Source: Dactylonectria macrodidyma
Taxonomy: Eukaryota > Ascomycota > Sordariomycetes > Hypocreales > Nectriaceae
DNA: 64,000 nt
Direction of reading: 5' to 3'
Assembly (NCBI GenBank): GCA_020744425.1
Contig: JAGMUV010000011.1
Span: forward strand, 1,426,001-1,490,000
Shown here: positions 11,041-23,106 of the stretch, piece by piece
Position numbering within the stretch: the stretch's first letter is position 1
Layout of the letters: the number at the start of each line of letters is the position of its first letter
Made by a program: the position numbers and the translations under genes
The notes under the pieces: generated by a model
Told to the model about the DNA's origin: nothing
The model's input: only the letters and a program-made list of their open reading frames with translations
The model's database searches: none

Positions 11041-12586
11041 GATGCTTAGTAGCGTAGCGGGTGTAGCGGTGGCTAATTGATAGTCGGTTATTTGATGACT
11101 GCGATGAAATGGTAGAGCCTAAAGTGAATGGGAATCTTGAACTTAAGTACTTGGTATTCAACTTTACTACTAATTTATGAGGCCTGCTAGGCAGTGACAC
11201 CTAGCGAGTCAACATAGAGAGTGTTGGCGTTGCCATTCCTCATCTAGCTGCGATCTACATGCCGTGAGGCGCGTGTATCCACCGAGTTGACAGAAGCGGC
11301 ACGCGCCGTGTCGCCGATCTTTGACAGGCTTGACAAGCGAATCTTTCCGGTCCGTTCGCGGATATCCCCATTGGATACGCAACAACGATAGCGCAAGCTT
11401 AGCAATAGGTTGGTCGGCGTTAGGCGACGGCATAAGCGGGAGAAGCATTGGATAATGCGGGCATAGTCGTATGGCTAGACGTGGTTCTATGATATCTCAG
11501 GCTGCTCGGCAGTTCTCGGCAGTACTCGGTTGTTGTTTTTTTTGCCAGACTGAGAGGGAAACTTGGCAAGGGAGCTGAAGTAAATACAGGGCGTAGATGT
11601 TGAAGTGCCGTGTAAGGTAAGTGGACAGTTGGCAAACCCTGGATTATCCAATGCTAAAATTTCTCAGCTGTGATTGGCGAATGTTGAAGGGTTGAGGTCG
11701 AGTATGGGGTAGCCTAGGTTTCGCTGCTCGTTCTAAGATGTGACGTCACGTTTGTGACATAGACGAATGCCAGCAAATAGGATAATTTACCGAGTAACAA
11801 TCTGTTTAATAAGTACCGACGACAATACTTAGTTAAGCCGACAGCCATCATAGAGACCACAGTGGAGATGAGAAGGAATGCGACGCCTAGCGAAATGAAC
11901 AGTATCTATGAGGTGGTTATAGGGTAGCTCCCTGGATGGAGGTCCTATAGATTGATGGCTCGGTAGCCTATGAAGTAAGCTAACCGATTTCCAATAGGAC
12001 GTACACACTACTTAGACCCATAGATAATTCATTTAAAACAACATGGGCCGCTTCAGTGTTGCTCTGGATGAAGTTGAGTCTGATGGCCATGGAGTACATT
12101 TCGCCATTAAAATCAGCCTCTACTTCGCAAGCTCAAGCTAAAAATACCCAACGTCTTCAGATCGAGATAAATGATAACGGCATTGATTACCATTTCCTTG
12201 TTTGTTCAAAGGCCACCTGTTACAGGCGAGGCTGCATCATTGTGATGGGGGATGGCGTGCGAGGCACTATGCCCAATCACGCATCGACATACCAGCACCA
12301 TTTGAGACGTCGAGGTGGCTATGCCGTCAGATGTCACAATCTCGCGACACATGAGACAAGAGGCTGACAAACTAGATGCCTGCAAATCAACATGGCCGCA
12401 AGCCCCATGCTGATATGGAAGCCTCGGATGTCTTGGATCTTGCGTGCTCGAAGGGCATCATCCTTCTCGGCGCGACGATAAGACGCCCGCCGCCCACTCT
12501 GCTCTTGCAACATCGCTTGAACGGAACTCGATAAATGTTGAATACGCGTCCATGCTACAGTCGTAATTTGATTTATCCTCCGAACC
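11041..12586. other. Divergent promoter/intergenic region
   Basis: Lies between the solute-binding protein (leftward) and the amino-acid permease (rightward), so it holds both promoters. A perfect TGACGTCA palindrome is at 11741-11748. No supported gene. Confidence 0.4.
11741..11748. promoter_or_regulatory. CRE/ATF-type palindrome TGACGTCA
   Basis: Exact 8-bp cAMP-response element consensus, the site of bZIP ATF/CREB proteins. It lies about 700 bp upstream of the solute-binding protein gene and 840 bp upstream of the permease. Chance occurrence is possible. Confidence 0.3.
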
Positions 12587-14347
12587 ATGTCTGGCAGCAG
12601 TGACGCCGAGCGGCGTCCGCTTTTGGCATCTGAGCCCTCCGGCAGCTCATCTAGGTCAGACTCGAGAAGTGCACCCGCGATAGATCACGAGAGAAACGGC
12701 CATAGCGACGAAACTAAACCGTCGCGCGCAATTGAAGACGATGTGCTCCCCGAGACGTCTATCCTCGGCCGCAACCTCAGCTGGAACAGCGCATACATCA
12801 TCGTCATCTCGCGCGTCATCGGCAGCGGCATCTTCGCTACACCTGGATCCATCGTCAAATCCGTCGGCAGTCCCGGGTTATCACTGATATTATGGCTGGT
12901 CGGCGCTGTAGTCGCAGCTTGCGGGCTGTCGATATCGCTCGAGTATGGCTGCATGCTGCCGCGGTCGGGAGGGAGCAAGGTCTATCTCGAGTTCACGTAC
13001 CGCCATCCGCGATTTTTGGCGTCGACGTTGATTGCGATGCATGCAGTGTGCTTGAACTTTACGGCGAGCAACTGCATCATTTTCAGCCAATACGTGCTCT
13101 TTTCTTTCGGAGTCGATGAGCCGAGTGAGGCCCTGAGGAAAGGTCTAGCTGTTGGCTTGTTGACGGCAATTTCGGTCACTCATGCCGTCTTCCCCAAGGC
13201 GGGAATACGACTGCAAAACACCCTCGGCTGGATGAAGATTGGTATCGTCATTTTCATGATTTTCTCCGGCCTCTACGTCGTGATATTCCGGCCGTCGGTT
13301 GCTTCGCCAACCGCATCCCCTACCACCGGCCTCTTATCTTGGGACAATCTCTGGGAGAACAGCACGTGGAACTGGGGAGTCATTTCGACCGCCTTGTTCA
13401 AAGTATTCTACTCATACGCTGGGCTCGACAATGTCGGCAATATTCTCAACGAAGTGAAAGACCCAGTTCGCACCCTGCGATCCGTGGCCTTGACAGCGCT
13501 GGCGACATCTTGTGGCATGTATATGCTCATCAACGTTGCCTATTTTCTTGTCGTGCCAATCGAAGAGATCAAAGATAGTGGTGAGCTGATAGCTGCGTTA
13601 TTCTTCGAAAGGGTCTTTGGTGAACGAGTGGGAAGAAATATTTTGCCACTTGTGGTTGCCATTTCAGCAATTGGAAATGTACTCGTCGTGACTTTTGCTG
13701 TGGTAGGGACCCTAATGATAGTCAAATGGCGTTATGTTGGAGCTAATCAGTGCACCGCAGGCACGTCTCAAGCAAGAAATAGCTCGACAAGGCTTCCTGC
13801 CATTTTCAGATATACTCTCATCTACGAAACCATTCGGCTCGCCTCTTGGCGGCCTCCTCGTCAACTATGTCCCATCATTTCTGGTAATAACGCTACCTCC
13901 ATCAAGTGAGGTCTACTCCTTCATTCTCGAGATAGAAGGGTACCAAGGCCAGATGTTTAGTTTTGCCCTGGGCGTTGGCCTTCTCTGGCTCCGATACAAG
14001 AGGCCAGACCTCAAGCGCCCTTTTAAAACCTTTATTCCAGCAGTTTTACTCAGTTTAAGTCTGAGTGTGTCGCTTCTTGCGGCGCCGTTGTTTCCTCCCG
14101 AAGAGAAGTGGAAAGGGGGATTGTTCTATGCTACCTATGCTATAGTCGGTGCAAGCTTGTGAGTATTTGATCGTGCCTGTGAGTAAGCATTTTATTAATC
14201 ATCCCCCTTAGTATTCTTGGAGGAGTGTTGTACTGGTACATCTGGACAGTTCTCCTGCCAAAATGGAGAGGATATACACTGGAAGAAGAAACACAGGTTT
14301 TGGATGACGGAACATCAATCACGAAGCTTGTCCACAGGCCTATTTAG
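12587..14347 (+). CDS. LAT-family amino acid permease (methionine permease-like)
   Basis: Three exons 12587-13702, 13761-14158, 14212-14347 give about 549 aa; introns of 58 and 53 nt are phase-consistent. A hydrophilic N-terminus of about 75 residues precedes about 12 membrane segments. TM1 carries the APC/LAT signature SRVIGSGIFATPG; the central loop contains FYSYAGLDNVGNILNEVKDP, and after the first intron ARLKQEIARQGFLPFS, both typical of Mup1-like fungal permeases. The C-terminus is cytosolic and contains a short acidic stretch (LEEETQVLDDG). Function: plasma-membrane uptake of neutral or sulfur amino acids; exact substrate not readable from sequence. Confidence 0.85.
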
Positions 14348-14893
14348 GCTACATTATCATGAGATAGGATGGGGATTGATAGAGCCATTGGTAATTGTTT
14401 CACAATATGTTACTCAGTATACTAATCAGAATGACGTATCTTTGGGTGACTTTGAGGGCATCAGAAGCTGATTGAATTCTCAAAAATGATATCGTCGAAT
14501 TCCTGTGACGGGGTGTAGTGCAATAAGTCCAACGTTTTCAAATACAGATCAACCCTCCAACTTCGTCTTCTGTCGGCTCTCCAACTCGTGAACCGTCATA
14601 TTCCGTTACTACCCAACATATGGCATTAGTAAACGGATGTGGATTTCAAATAAACCCAATGTCGATGGCGTAATGTTATTGAGGTCATCCTGCACAATCA
14701 TAGGCTGGTCAAATGCCTGGTGTCACATGTGCTTAGAAATACAAGATGATGGGTGGGTGATCGAGATGGCGTGCTCGCGGGGAACGGGATCTATATCTGA
14801 AAGGCATTGCCCTCCACGATGAATTGACTTTCACCCAAAGGATCTAGCAGCACTTCACATCATTCCAAGAAAACAATTCCCCCAAGACTCACA
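14348..14893. other. Intergenic
   Basis: Spacer between two same-strand genes; presumably holds the promoter of the next gene. Nothing else recognised. Confidence 0.4.
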
Positions 14894-15869
14894 ATGGCGA
14901 CGGTCACACTTCCCGCACAGCACATCACCAGCGGTTTCCCTTCTACGAAGGATGCAACTCAAATCACATCTCAGCTGGACACGCAGACAACCAAGGGACT
15001 ACAGAGCCGAGAAGTGATCGCGCAGCTTCACTTCCACAAGGACAACGAGGATGGGTCGCCTCCCCACGCGACGTATGTAGATCGCCCAGAGACCTACGCA
15101 CGACCTTCCGTGGCCCACGACGTTACGATCCACGATGTCCGCGGAGAGGAGGACAAGTATACGCTGGACGGGAATGGTTTTCAAGTCTTCAAGCGCGGCG
15201 CCACTGAGAAAGACTTTCTCGACGACGAGCAAATCAAAGCCTCATACTATCCTGAGGTGGAGCAGCTCTTGAAGGACGTGTAAGTACGATCGAAGCAAGC
15301 GCTGGGATATGCAACTGATCCCATGCAGTACTGGTGCCAGCCGGGTATTCATCTTTGACCACACTATCCGTCGCCAACCTCCTGGAGACGACTCAGCTGA
15401 CCGCAGTCGTCGCGGGCCAGTCCAACGCGTCCACATTGATCAGTCCTACGACGCATCGCTCTCCCGCGTGCCACACCACCTACCTGAGGACGCGGATGAG
15501 CTCCTCAAAGGCCGCGTCCAAATCATCAACGTCTGGCGTCCGATCAAGACAGTTCAGCGAGACCCATTAGCTCTCGCCGATGCGTTCTCCGTCTCAGACT
15601 CGGACTTGGTGGTCACCGAGCTGATCTACCCAACTCGTCGCGGGGAGACGTATGCGGTGAGGTATAATGAGGGACAGAAGTGGTTCTACAAGTCGTACCT
15701 GTCGCCAGAGGAGGTGTTGCTCATCAAGTGCTTTGATAGCAAGAAGGATGGGAGGGCGAGGAGGGTGCCGCATACGGCATTTGTCGATCCGAGCTCTGCG
15801 GATGATGCGCCGTCGAGGGAGAGCATCGAGATCAGAGCGTTGGTGTTTCATCCCGATGATCGAGAGTGA
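14894..15869 (+). CDS. AsaB/CmcJ-like non-haem iron oxidoreductase
   Basis: Two exons 14894-15279 and 15329-15869 (intron 49 nt, GTAAGT...GCAG) give about 308 aa. The core motifs of the fungal AsaB / GA4 desaturase-like / CmcJ group are present: RVHIDQSYDASLSRV with H164 and D166 as probable iron ligands, IINVWRPIKTVQRDPLA, the YKSYLSPEEVLLIKCFDS segment, H277 in RVPHTAFVDP and R298 in SIEIRALVF. Members hydroxylate or desaturate small metabolites with Fe(II)/2-oxoglutarate, often in secondary-metabolite clusters. No synthase gene is nearby, so the substrate is unknown. No signal peptide; cytosolic. Confidence 0.8.
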
Positions 15870-16387
15870 GTTGGTTTTTGTATGGGAGAATAATGCCTTG
15901 ACGCGTCTCTATTAGTATGACCTTTGGGAGTATGTGTTTCGCACCTATCCATTCTACAACGTGATGTGTGCATGCGCAATTGCCTATTTGGGTAATACCC
16001 ATCTACTGGAGCCTTTTCCCACCTCCGTTTTACTTCAATCTGAGGCTTCAACTTCGTTCGATATTGTGCCCTGTTCAATGACAGGATCGAAAGTAGTTGT
16101 CAAAATTCCTCACCTGTCAGCGGAATTTATGTGCACTTGCCCGTAAAACTGCAGTGGGTGGCTCTCAAGGCTGACTGAGGGCAAAGCTGAAATCTATTGG
16201 ATGGCAGCTGTAGGCTGATTTGGAGGCAGACTGACCGCCCGCGGGTCGCTCAGCCACCGTGAAACGTGACCAGGCTGTAGAAACGGGTGCATCTTTTCTC
16301 CCCCTTTCATCATCTCTTCCGTCACCAAATCCATCGAGAAAACTACATCGGTTGGCGCTGCGGGTTAGAGTAACCCCAAATGATGGC
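15870..16387. other. Intergenic, promoter of the NLR gene
   Basis: No coding or repeat signal. Contains the presumed upstream region of the NLR gene. Confidence 0.4.
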
Positions 16388-19300
16388 ATGGAGCGTCGCA
16401 CCAAACAGACATCGTCGCCCCGCTGTTCAACAACAGTTGAAACAGTGGGTTTGACGGTCCTGTACGAGCCAGACGCCATACCGGTACTAGAGTCAGTAGC
16501 CGGTCTACTTTTCCGATCACTATCATCTCCACCTTCGCACCTATCGTCTCTACCATTTCATCACTAATACGTCTTTTGTATACAGCATCGTTCTCGTCCA
16601 CGGATTCAACGGCCACCCCGAAAGAACCTGGACTTACAAAGGCGACGATACGGACCCTCGACATGCCGACACCGACCTCGCAGACGACGCGTCCGATCGA
16701 CCAGCGAAGCACCGAAAGCTCAATTTCTCATACAATGGTCGCCAGCAGAAGAAGCCCTCTCGGCCTGAGGTCTTCTGGCCTCGCGATCTTCTACCTCAAA
16801 CAGTCCCGAATGCGCGAATCATGACTTTTGGATACGACACAAAGGTGCATCACGCGCTCAAATCTCTCCACAGTCAGAACACCGTCTACGACCATGCCTT
16901 GGAGCTACTTAACTGTTTGAGCGACGTACGGATCGCCGAGATCAAATCAAGCAGACCCATACAATTCATCGCGCATAGTCTTGGAGGAATAGTGGTCAAA
17001 GAAGCACTGCGTCAATCCAAATGCTTTGCCAACAACCGCGTCAACAGAAAACTGTTCGCCACATACGATTCCACGACAAGTGTATTCTTTTTGGGCACAC
17101 CGCATGGCGGTTCAGACCCCCGTGGATTTGGATTCCTTGCCAACGTTGCCGAGAGAGCCGCCCGCGCAGCTGGTTTCACTGTGAACCAGAAGATCTACGA
17201 GACCCTGTTGCCGAGTTCAGAGCGTCTTAGGGAGCTTCGAGACGAGTTTCCTGTGATGATAGAAGAACGAAACTGGACAATTGTATGCTTTCGGGAGACT
17301 GTCGGAATGAGAATGTTTGATGGAAAGAAGGTATGATTGAAGTTTCCTCTATTTAGGCCTAGATTTTGACGAGACTTCCCAGGTTGTCGACGAGAGCTCT
17401 GCGTGTCTTGGATGCCGTAATCTCGAGATCGTTCGGGACATGGAGGGAGATCACCGAGCTATCTGCCGATTTCGAGGCGTCGAAGACAGCCAGTATCGCA
17501 AACTAGCATCAGAGCTGACTGATGTCGTAAGACGTCTCCAACACCGAAATAAAGCATCTGTCGAACTGTGCTCTGAAGAACATTCTGTGCCCGAAGAGGA
17601 CGTGGAGACGGTACCTCGGAACGAGGAAACTCTCCCTGGTGGATTTGAGGAAGAACTCTTGCGTCTACTTTACTTCGACCAGATTGATGCTCGATTGTGG
17701 TCCCTTCGAAAGGCCCAGGCAAAGACATGCAAGTGGCTCCTCACAACGCCTCAATACCAACAATGGATCAATTCAGAGAAATTGCTCCAAGCTAACGGGC
17801 CTAACTCCAGTGGCTTCTTTTGGATCAAGGGCAAGCCGGGCACTGGAAAGTCAGTTATGATGAAGTTTCTTTTTGCGGAGGCGAAACGAACTCTCAGGTC
17901 CACGAAAAAGCTGTTAATATCCTTCTTCTTCAATGCTCGAGGCTCCGAACTCGAAAGGTCCACGCTAGGGTTATATCGCTCGCTTCTCCTTCAATTGTTC
18001 AACGCCGCTCCGGAGACAAAATCAACTCTTGGGCATCTAGGCTCGCTCGGGTCCCAAGCAATCAAACGGTCTGGCTGGAATCACGAGGTACTTAAGGAAA
18101 CTTTTGCGCTCGCACTCGACAGACTTCAGGGCGGTCGGCTTTGCTGCTATATCGATGCTCTAGACGAATGTCCCGAGGACGACATCCGAGACATGATATC
18201 CTTCTTCGAGGATCTCGGAACTAGAGAGCGATCCAGCTACTTTCAAGTCTGTTTCTCCAGTCGTCATTATCCAGAGATAGGGATCAAGACCACGCTCCAG
18301 TTGGTACTAGAAAATGAGCAAGACCACACCGAAGACATCAGACTCTATATCGACTCTCAGCTCAACATCGGAAACTCGTTACAAGCAGAAGAGATCAAAG
18401 CTGAAATTCTCCGGAAGTCATCTTCGATCTTTCTCTGGGCATTTCTTGTCATCCCAATGCTCAACAAAGAGTACGACAGAGGCCGGATTAAGGGTTTGAA
18501 GCGAAGACTGAACGAGATCCCCATTGGTCTTCATGACTTGTTCATTGACATACTGAAACGAGATTGCAAGAACATGGAAGAATTGTGCCTGTGCGTTCAA
18601 CTAATTCTCTTCGCCAAAAGGCCACTAAAGCCTGAGGAGTTGCGCGCTGCTGCAACGCTGGTCACTGAAGACGAGCCTGAGGAGGCTGGTTCTGTGACAC
18701 CGGAAGAGTTGAGAAAATTCATTTTGGATGCTTCAAAGGGGCTGGCCGAGATCACTAAGTCTAAGAAGCCGACTGTGCAGTTCATCCACGAATCAGTTCG
18801 AGATTTCTTGCTAAGAGAAGGCGGGATGAAGAATCTCCCCATGGTCGGCGAGAACGTTGAGGGCCAGAGCCATAACAGCCTGGCCAAAGCCTGCACGTTA
18901 CAACTTAAGGCCTGGTATGAAAATCAAGCGACGCAGGAACCGGTCACTAACAGCGAGACCGGAGGAGAGCTTGCAACCACATTCCCTTTCCTGGAATACG
19001 CGACACTACACATTCTGTATCATGCGAACAGCGCAGAACGCTTCAGCATTTCCCAGAGTGAATTTATCCAAACATTTCAATTTCAGAAATGGAAAGAGGT
19101 GCATCGTCGATTTGAACGTTTCAAGACCCGCCAGTATGGCGATGATATCGACATGCTATACGTCCTAGCAGAAGTTGGTGCAGAGTCCTTGATTAAAACG
19201 CACCCTATGAGAAGCCAGCACTTCCAGATCGTTGGTGGTCGTTTTCAACTCCCTTTAATTGCCGCGATCTTCGCTGGTCACAACGCAGCTGCCAGAGCCT

Positions 19301-20751
19301 TGGTGGGATGTGATTTGCCGGGAAAGTCACTGCTTGATGAATCGCCTAGCAACGGACTTTACAAGATGGGGGTAGACCGTGACCATAGGTCAGAACGAGA
19401 TGTGGTCTCATACCTGGCGCAATACGGAGACGTGCCGCTATTGCGCCATGTCTTGGAGAATCGAGATTACAAACGAAAAAGCTTCCAGCCCAAAAAGGAC
19501 TCTAGTCCTCTGCATTACGCTGCCTCAGAGGAGATAGTGGATCTGCTTTTCGAATTCTCATCGGATCTACGGCTTTTTCATACAGATATGCGTCTCGAAA
19601 CGGTGCATTTCATCGCGGATGGGCGTGAAAGGCAATCCCGGACACAGAACTCCTTGAGGGCTGTCCAGCAAGCAATACAATGCTCTCCCAGCCTCCTTTC
19701 TAAGCAGATTTTGAGATCGCAATTGCTAGTAGAGTACGCATTTGCTAAAAGTTTCTGGAAACTTCTCAGGCTTGTGGTCTCGGAGATGGTTGGATTGGAA
19801 GAGGAGAAGATCCGTCTGGATAGTAGGGTTATCAATGACCTTACCCAAAATGGATCACAACCGTGTCCCTCCAAAGGCACGCAATGGCCGACAATATTCC
19901 TTTACGCCGCCAAACACGATGGAGCTTCGGACGGAGAGAAAATCCTCGGCCCTCTTCTCTCTAAGCATGCCAGTGAAGTCAACCGGAGAGACGACTGTGG
20001 CATGACAGCCTTGCATTTATCTGTGAAACACGACCCCAGTTCCACTGAACTCCTATTCAGTGCCGGAGCTCATGTAAATGCAGCTGATTTTGACGGTAAA
20101 ACCCCACTACTACTTGCGGTCGAGGCAGGATACTGGAAGAGCATTTCTCTGTTTCTGAACCATCCAAAATGCGATGTCAATTGCACAAATAGAGAAGGAA
20201 AGGGAGCACTTCATTCTTGTGCCGGAGATTTTGCTTTTCATAACAACTACATTGACATCGCGTCGCAACTTCTTGCCCTGGAGAAATTCGAGCCCAACAC
20301 GCGAGATTATCAAGGGCTGACGCCACTAGAATTCACAGTTGGCATGTTGGACTTTAAATTGGTGAAGGTCTTGCTCGATTCAGACAGGATTGATTTGAGA
20401 CAGCAGGACGATTCTAACAGGGTTCCTTCAAGCCTATTGCTTATTGTTCTTTCTAAATTTAAGCGCAAATCCGAACTGCCTCTCTGGTCAAATTTTCGGA
20501 GGCTTAACATGCTAGAAACCATGCGAGTGCTGCTCATGAGTGGAAGGGTAGAACTCGGCGCCGTCGTGGATACTATGCATCAAATACATTCGCTCCTAGT
20601 GGCAGACGAGGATGGCCTGGACATGATGAGAGATATGATGAAAAAATACCTGGACGGAGGCGACATTTCACAATCATTCCAACCCAGAGCATACGACAAG
20701 AGGCAATTCCCCGATGGACCAAATGGAACATTTCAACCGTTGCGGTTTTGA
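16388..20751 (+). CDS. Fungal NLR: SesB-like alpha/beta hydrolase, NACHT, ankyrin repeats
   Basis: Three exons 16388-16491, 16586-17330, 17383-20751 give about 1405 aa, phases consistent. Residues 36 to about 290 form an alpha/beta-hydrolase (oxyanion region IVLVHGFNGHPERTW; nucleophile elbow AHSLGG with S166), the effector seen in fungal SesB-type STAND proteins. A linker of about 140 residues leads to a NACHT domain with Walker A GKPGTGKS (433-440) and Walker B YIDALDE (D541-E545). The C-terminal third holds ankyrin repeats, clearest at about 1150-1250 (GMTALHLSVKHDPSSTELLF, GKTPLLLAVEAGYWKSISLF). Known role of the class: ligand binding to the repeats triggers NACHT oligomerisation and activates the effector in incompatibility or innate defence. 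No amyloid motif is visible at the short N-terminus. All key residues are intact, so the gene looks functional. Confidence 0.88.
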
Positions 20752-21516
20752 AGCTCAGCTATCGGGTGTGGCAGAATGCGATGCCGTGAGGAAGGTCAAG
20801 GCGAAACAGATACTTACCCGTCTAGACAGAGATACTGGGAGAGGACAAGGAGTAGACGCAGGTGTTTCTGTGCCCAGATGATTGAATAGAACAATTTCTT
20901 CGCTCTTCTGTCGCTGATCGGTGAATGCATTCGCTATTGTAGGCAAGGAAGGCGCCGAGTACTCGATACCAATGAGATATCAATGGTTAATTTACGATAA
21001 ACCGGGGAAAGCGGCCTAAAGAAAATCTGTCATGAGGGTCTAGGATCTAGTTCCCTGTGTCTTTGATATTGTATGGGTGATGATGTATCTTAGATTCCAA
21101 GGTCGAAGTGTAAAATACAGTAGGTACTATGCTTAGCTTCTCTCATATTGCACAAAACCAGGTTCTTTTTTGTTCGTTTATAACCATTAGTTCCAGCTCA
21201 TTTCTATGTCGACACTCTTCTTGTCGTGTCTTTTGGGTGGGAGATGGGGTGAATGTCAGATCGTCCATTTTGGGACATCACCTCGGTCAAAGGTTCGGTA
21301 CTTCGGTTCGCCACTCTTCTTGGCCAACATGAACCCAGTTTGGCCGCGTCCATGTTTCGCAACGGCACGATAATGGCCCGAGGCCCGTGATTGAATTTCT
21401 TACTTCATGATTCCATCTCAAAAAGAAGTTGCATCCATCTCAACTTGAGCCATTCTTTCCAACACCACTCATCATCTCCATTTAGGCCTACTCAGATTGA
21501 CACCTGACGCTGAAAC
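20752..21516. other. Intergenic
   Basis: 3' flank of the NLR gene and promoter of the acyl-CoA dehydrogenase. No gene supported. Confidence 0.4.
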
Positions 21517-23106
21517 ATGACCACCTCAACCCCCTCAGTGCCTTTCGCAGAGCCTCCGTGGCTCAACGGCCTCCCATCGCCGTATTTTGACGAGTCTCAT
21601 CGCAAGCTGCAGCGCGCCTGCAGAAAATTCCTCGATGAACACCTTAATAAGTTCGCGCTCGAGTGGGAGACGGCTGAGGAGCTTCCCTCGCATTTGTACT
21701 CGGATTTCGCCCGCGGCAACTTTCTCCTGCCCGCTCTGCCGGCGCCTTTGCCAGTGGAATGGCTCCGCAAACTTGGCATCACGCACATGCCTGGAGATAT
21801 CCCAGTCGAGAAATGGAACTCTCTCCATGGCTTGATCTATGCCGACGAAGTACGTTTTGATACTATGATAGCCGCGGAGAGCTGGCTTTCGAGACGAACC
21901 CGTGACTAACCCATGGCATTGTAGATGAGCCGGGCGGGGCTTGCTGGTCCCGCTGGAGGTGTCACGACTGGGATGGCGTTTGGCGTGCCCCCGCTGATAC
22001 GCTATGCAGACAAGCAGCTGCAAGATCGATTTCTTCCGGACCTTCTGCTTGGAAAGACGCGATCGTGCATCGCCGTCACGGAGCCAGAGTAAGCCTTTCA
22101 TTCCATGTCACATTTTTTACCCTAGCCGTGTCTAATATGGCCACGCGCCAAACAGTGCAGGTTCAGATGTAGCAAACATCACCACCACCGCCCAGCTCAG
22201 CGAGTGCGGACGCTTCTACGTCGTCAACGGGGCCAAAAAATGGATCACCAACGGTGTCATGGCCGATAATGCTACTATGGCTGTCCGTACTGGACCTGAA
22301 GGCTCCGGCGCCAAGGGTATCTCTCTGCTTTTGGTGCCTCTCAAGGACTACCCTGGCGTTTCCAGGCGTCGTCTCAAGGTGGCAGGCCAGATCTCCGCCG
22401 GCACATCCTTCATTGAGCTCGATGATGTGAAGGTCCCCCGCGAGAACCTCATCGGCAAGGAGGGTGACGGCATGAAATACATCATGAACAACTTCAACCA
22501 CGAGCGCCTCTTCATTTCCATCGGCGTGACGCGTCAGGCTCGTGTGGCTTTGAGCACCGCGTTTGCTTACTGCTTGAAGCGAGAGGCATTCGGCAAGGTA
22601 GCCACCCCACGTTCAAGTGCCTCTGCTTTAACTTCGCTGTGCTAACCCTTGACTAGACGCTGATGGAACAACCCGTCGTCCGACATCGCCTCGCCAAGTG
22701 CGCGGCCATGCTCGAGTCTCAGTCCGCTTGGGTCGAGTCCTTTGCTTACCAGCTGACGCAAATGGAAAAGGCGGCTGCTGACAAAGAACTGGGCGGTATG
22801 ACGGCAATGTGCAAGGCAAATGCCGGCATCGTCTTGGATGAGTGCGCGAGATGCGCTGTGCTGCTCTTCGGCGGCAATGGCTATACGCGTTCCGGACAGG
22901 GAGAAATCATTGAGAGTAAGTTTATCTAGTCTCCGCATCGCATCGTTCACCAAAAGCTAACGTATCTCAAAGAAATCTACCGCGAGGTTCCTGGAGCAAG
23001 GATCCCAGGCGGCAGTGAGGATGTCCTGCTTGATCTTGCGATCCGCCAGATGGTCAAACTCTACCAGGAAAAGACGGCCGCCCTCAAGCAGAAATCTCAG
23101 CTATAG
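21517..23106 (+). CDS. Acyl-CoA dehydrogenase
   Basis: Five exons 21517-21849, 21925-22088, 22156-22597, 22657-22915, 22973-23106 give about 443 aa; all introns are 57-75 nt GT-AG with matching phase. The order is N-terminal helical domain, FAD/substrate-binding middle domain (AVTEPDAGSD across the second splice junction, VVNGAKKWITNG) and C-terminal helical domain (NNFNHERLFISIGV, LFGGNGYTRSG, ARIPGGSEDVLLDLAIRQM). The IPGGSEDV ending resembles the fungal ACAD10/11-like group rather than classical medium-chain enzymes. Reaction: alpha,beta-dehydrogenation of an acyl-CoA with electrons passed to ETF or oxygen; chain specificity unknown. No obvious PTS1 (ends QKSQL). Confidence 0.88.
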
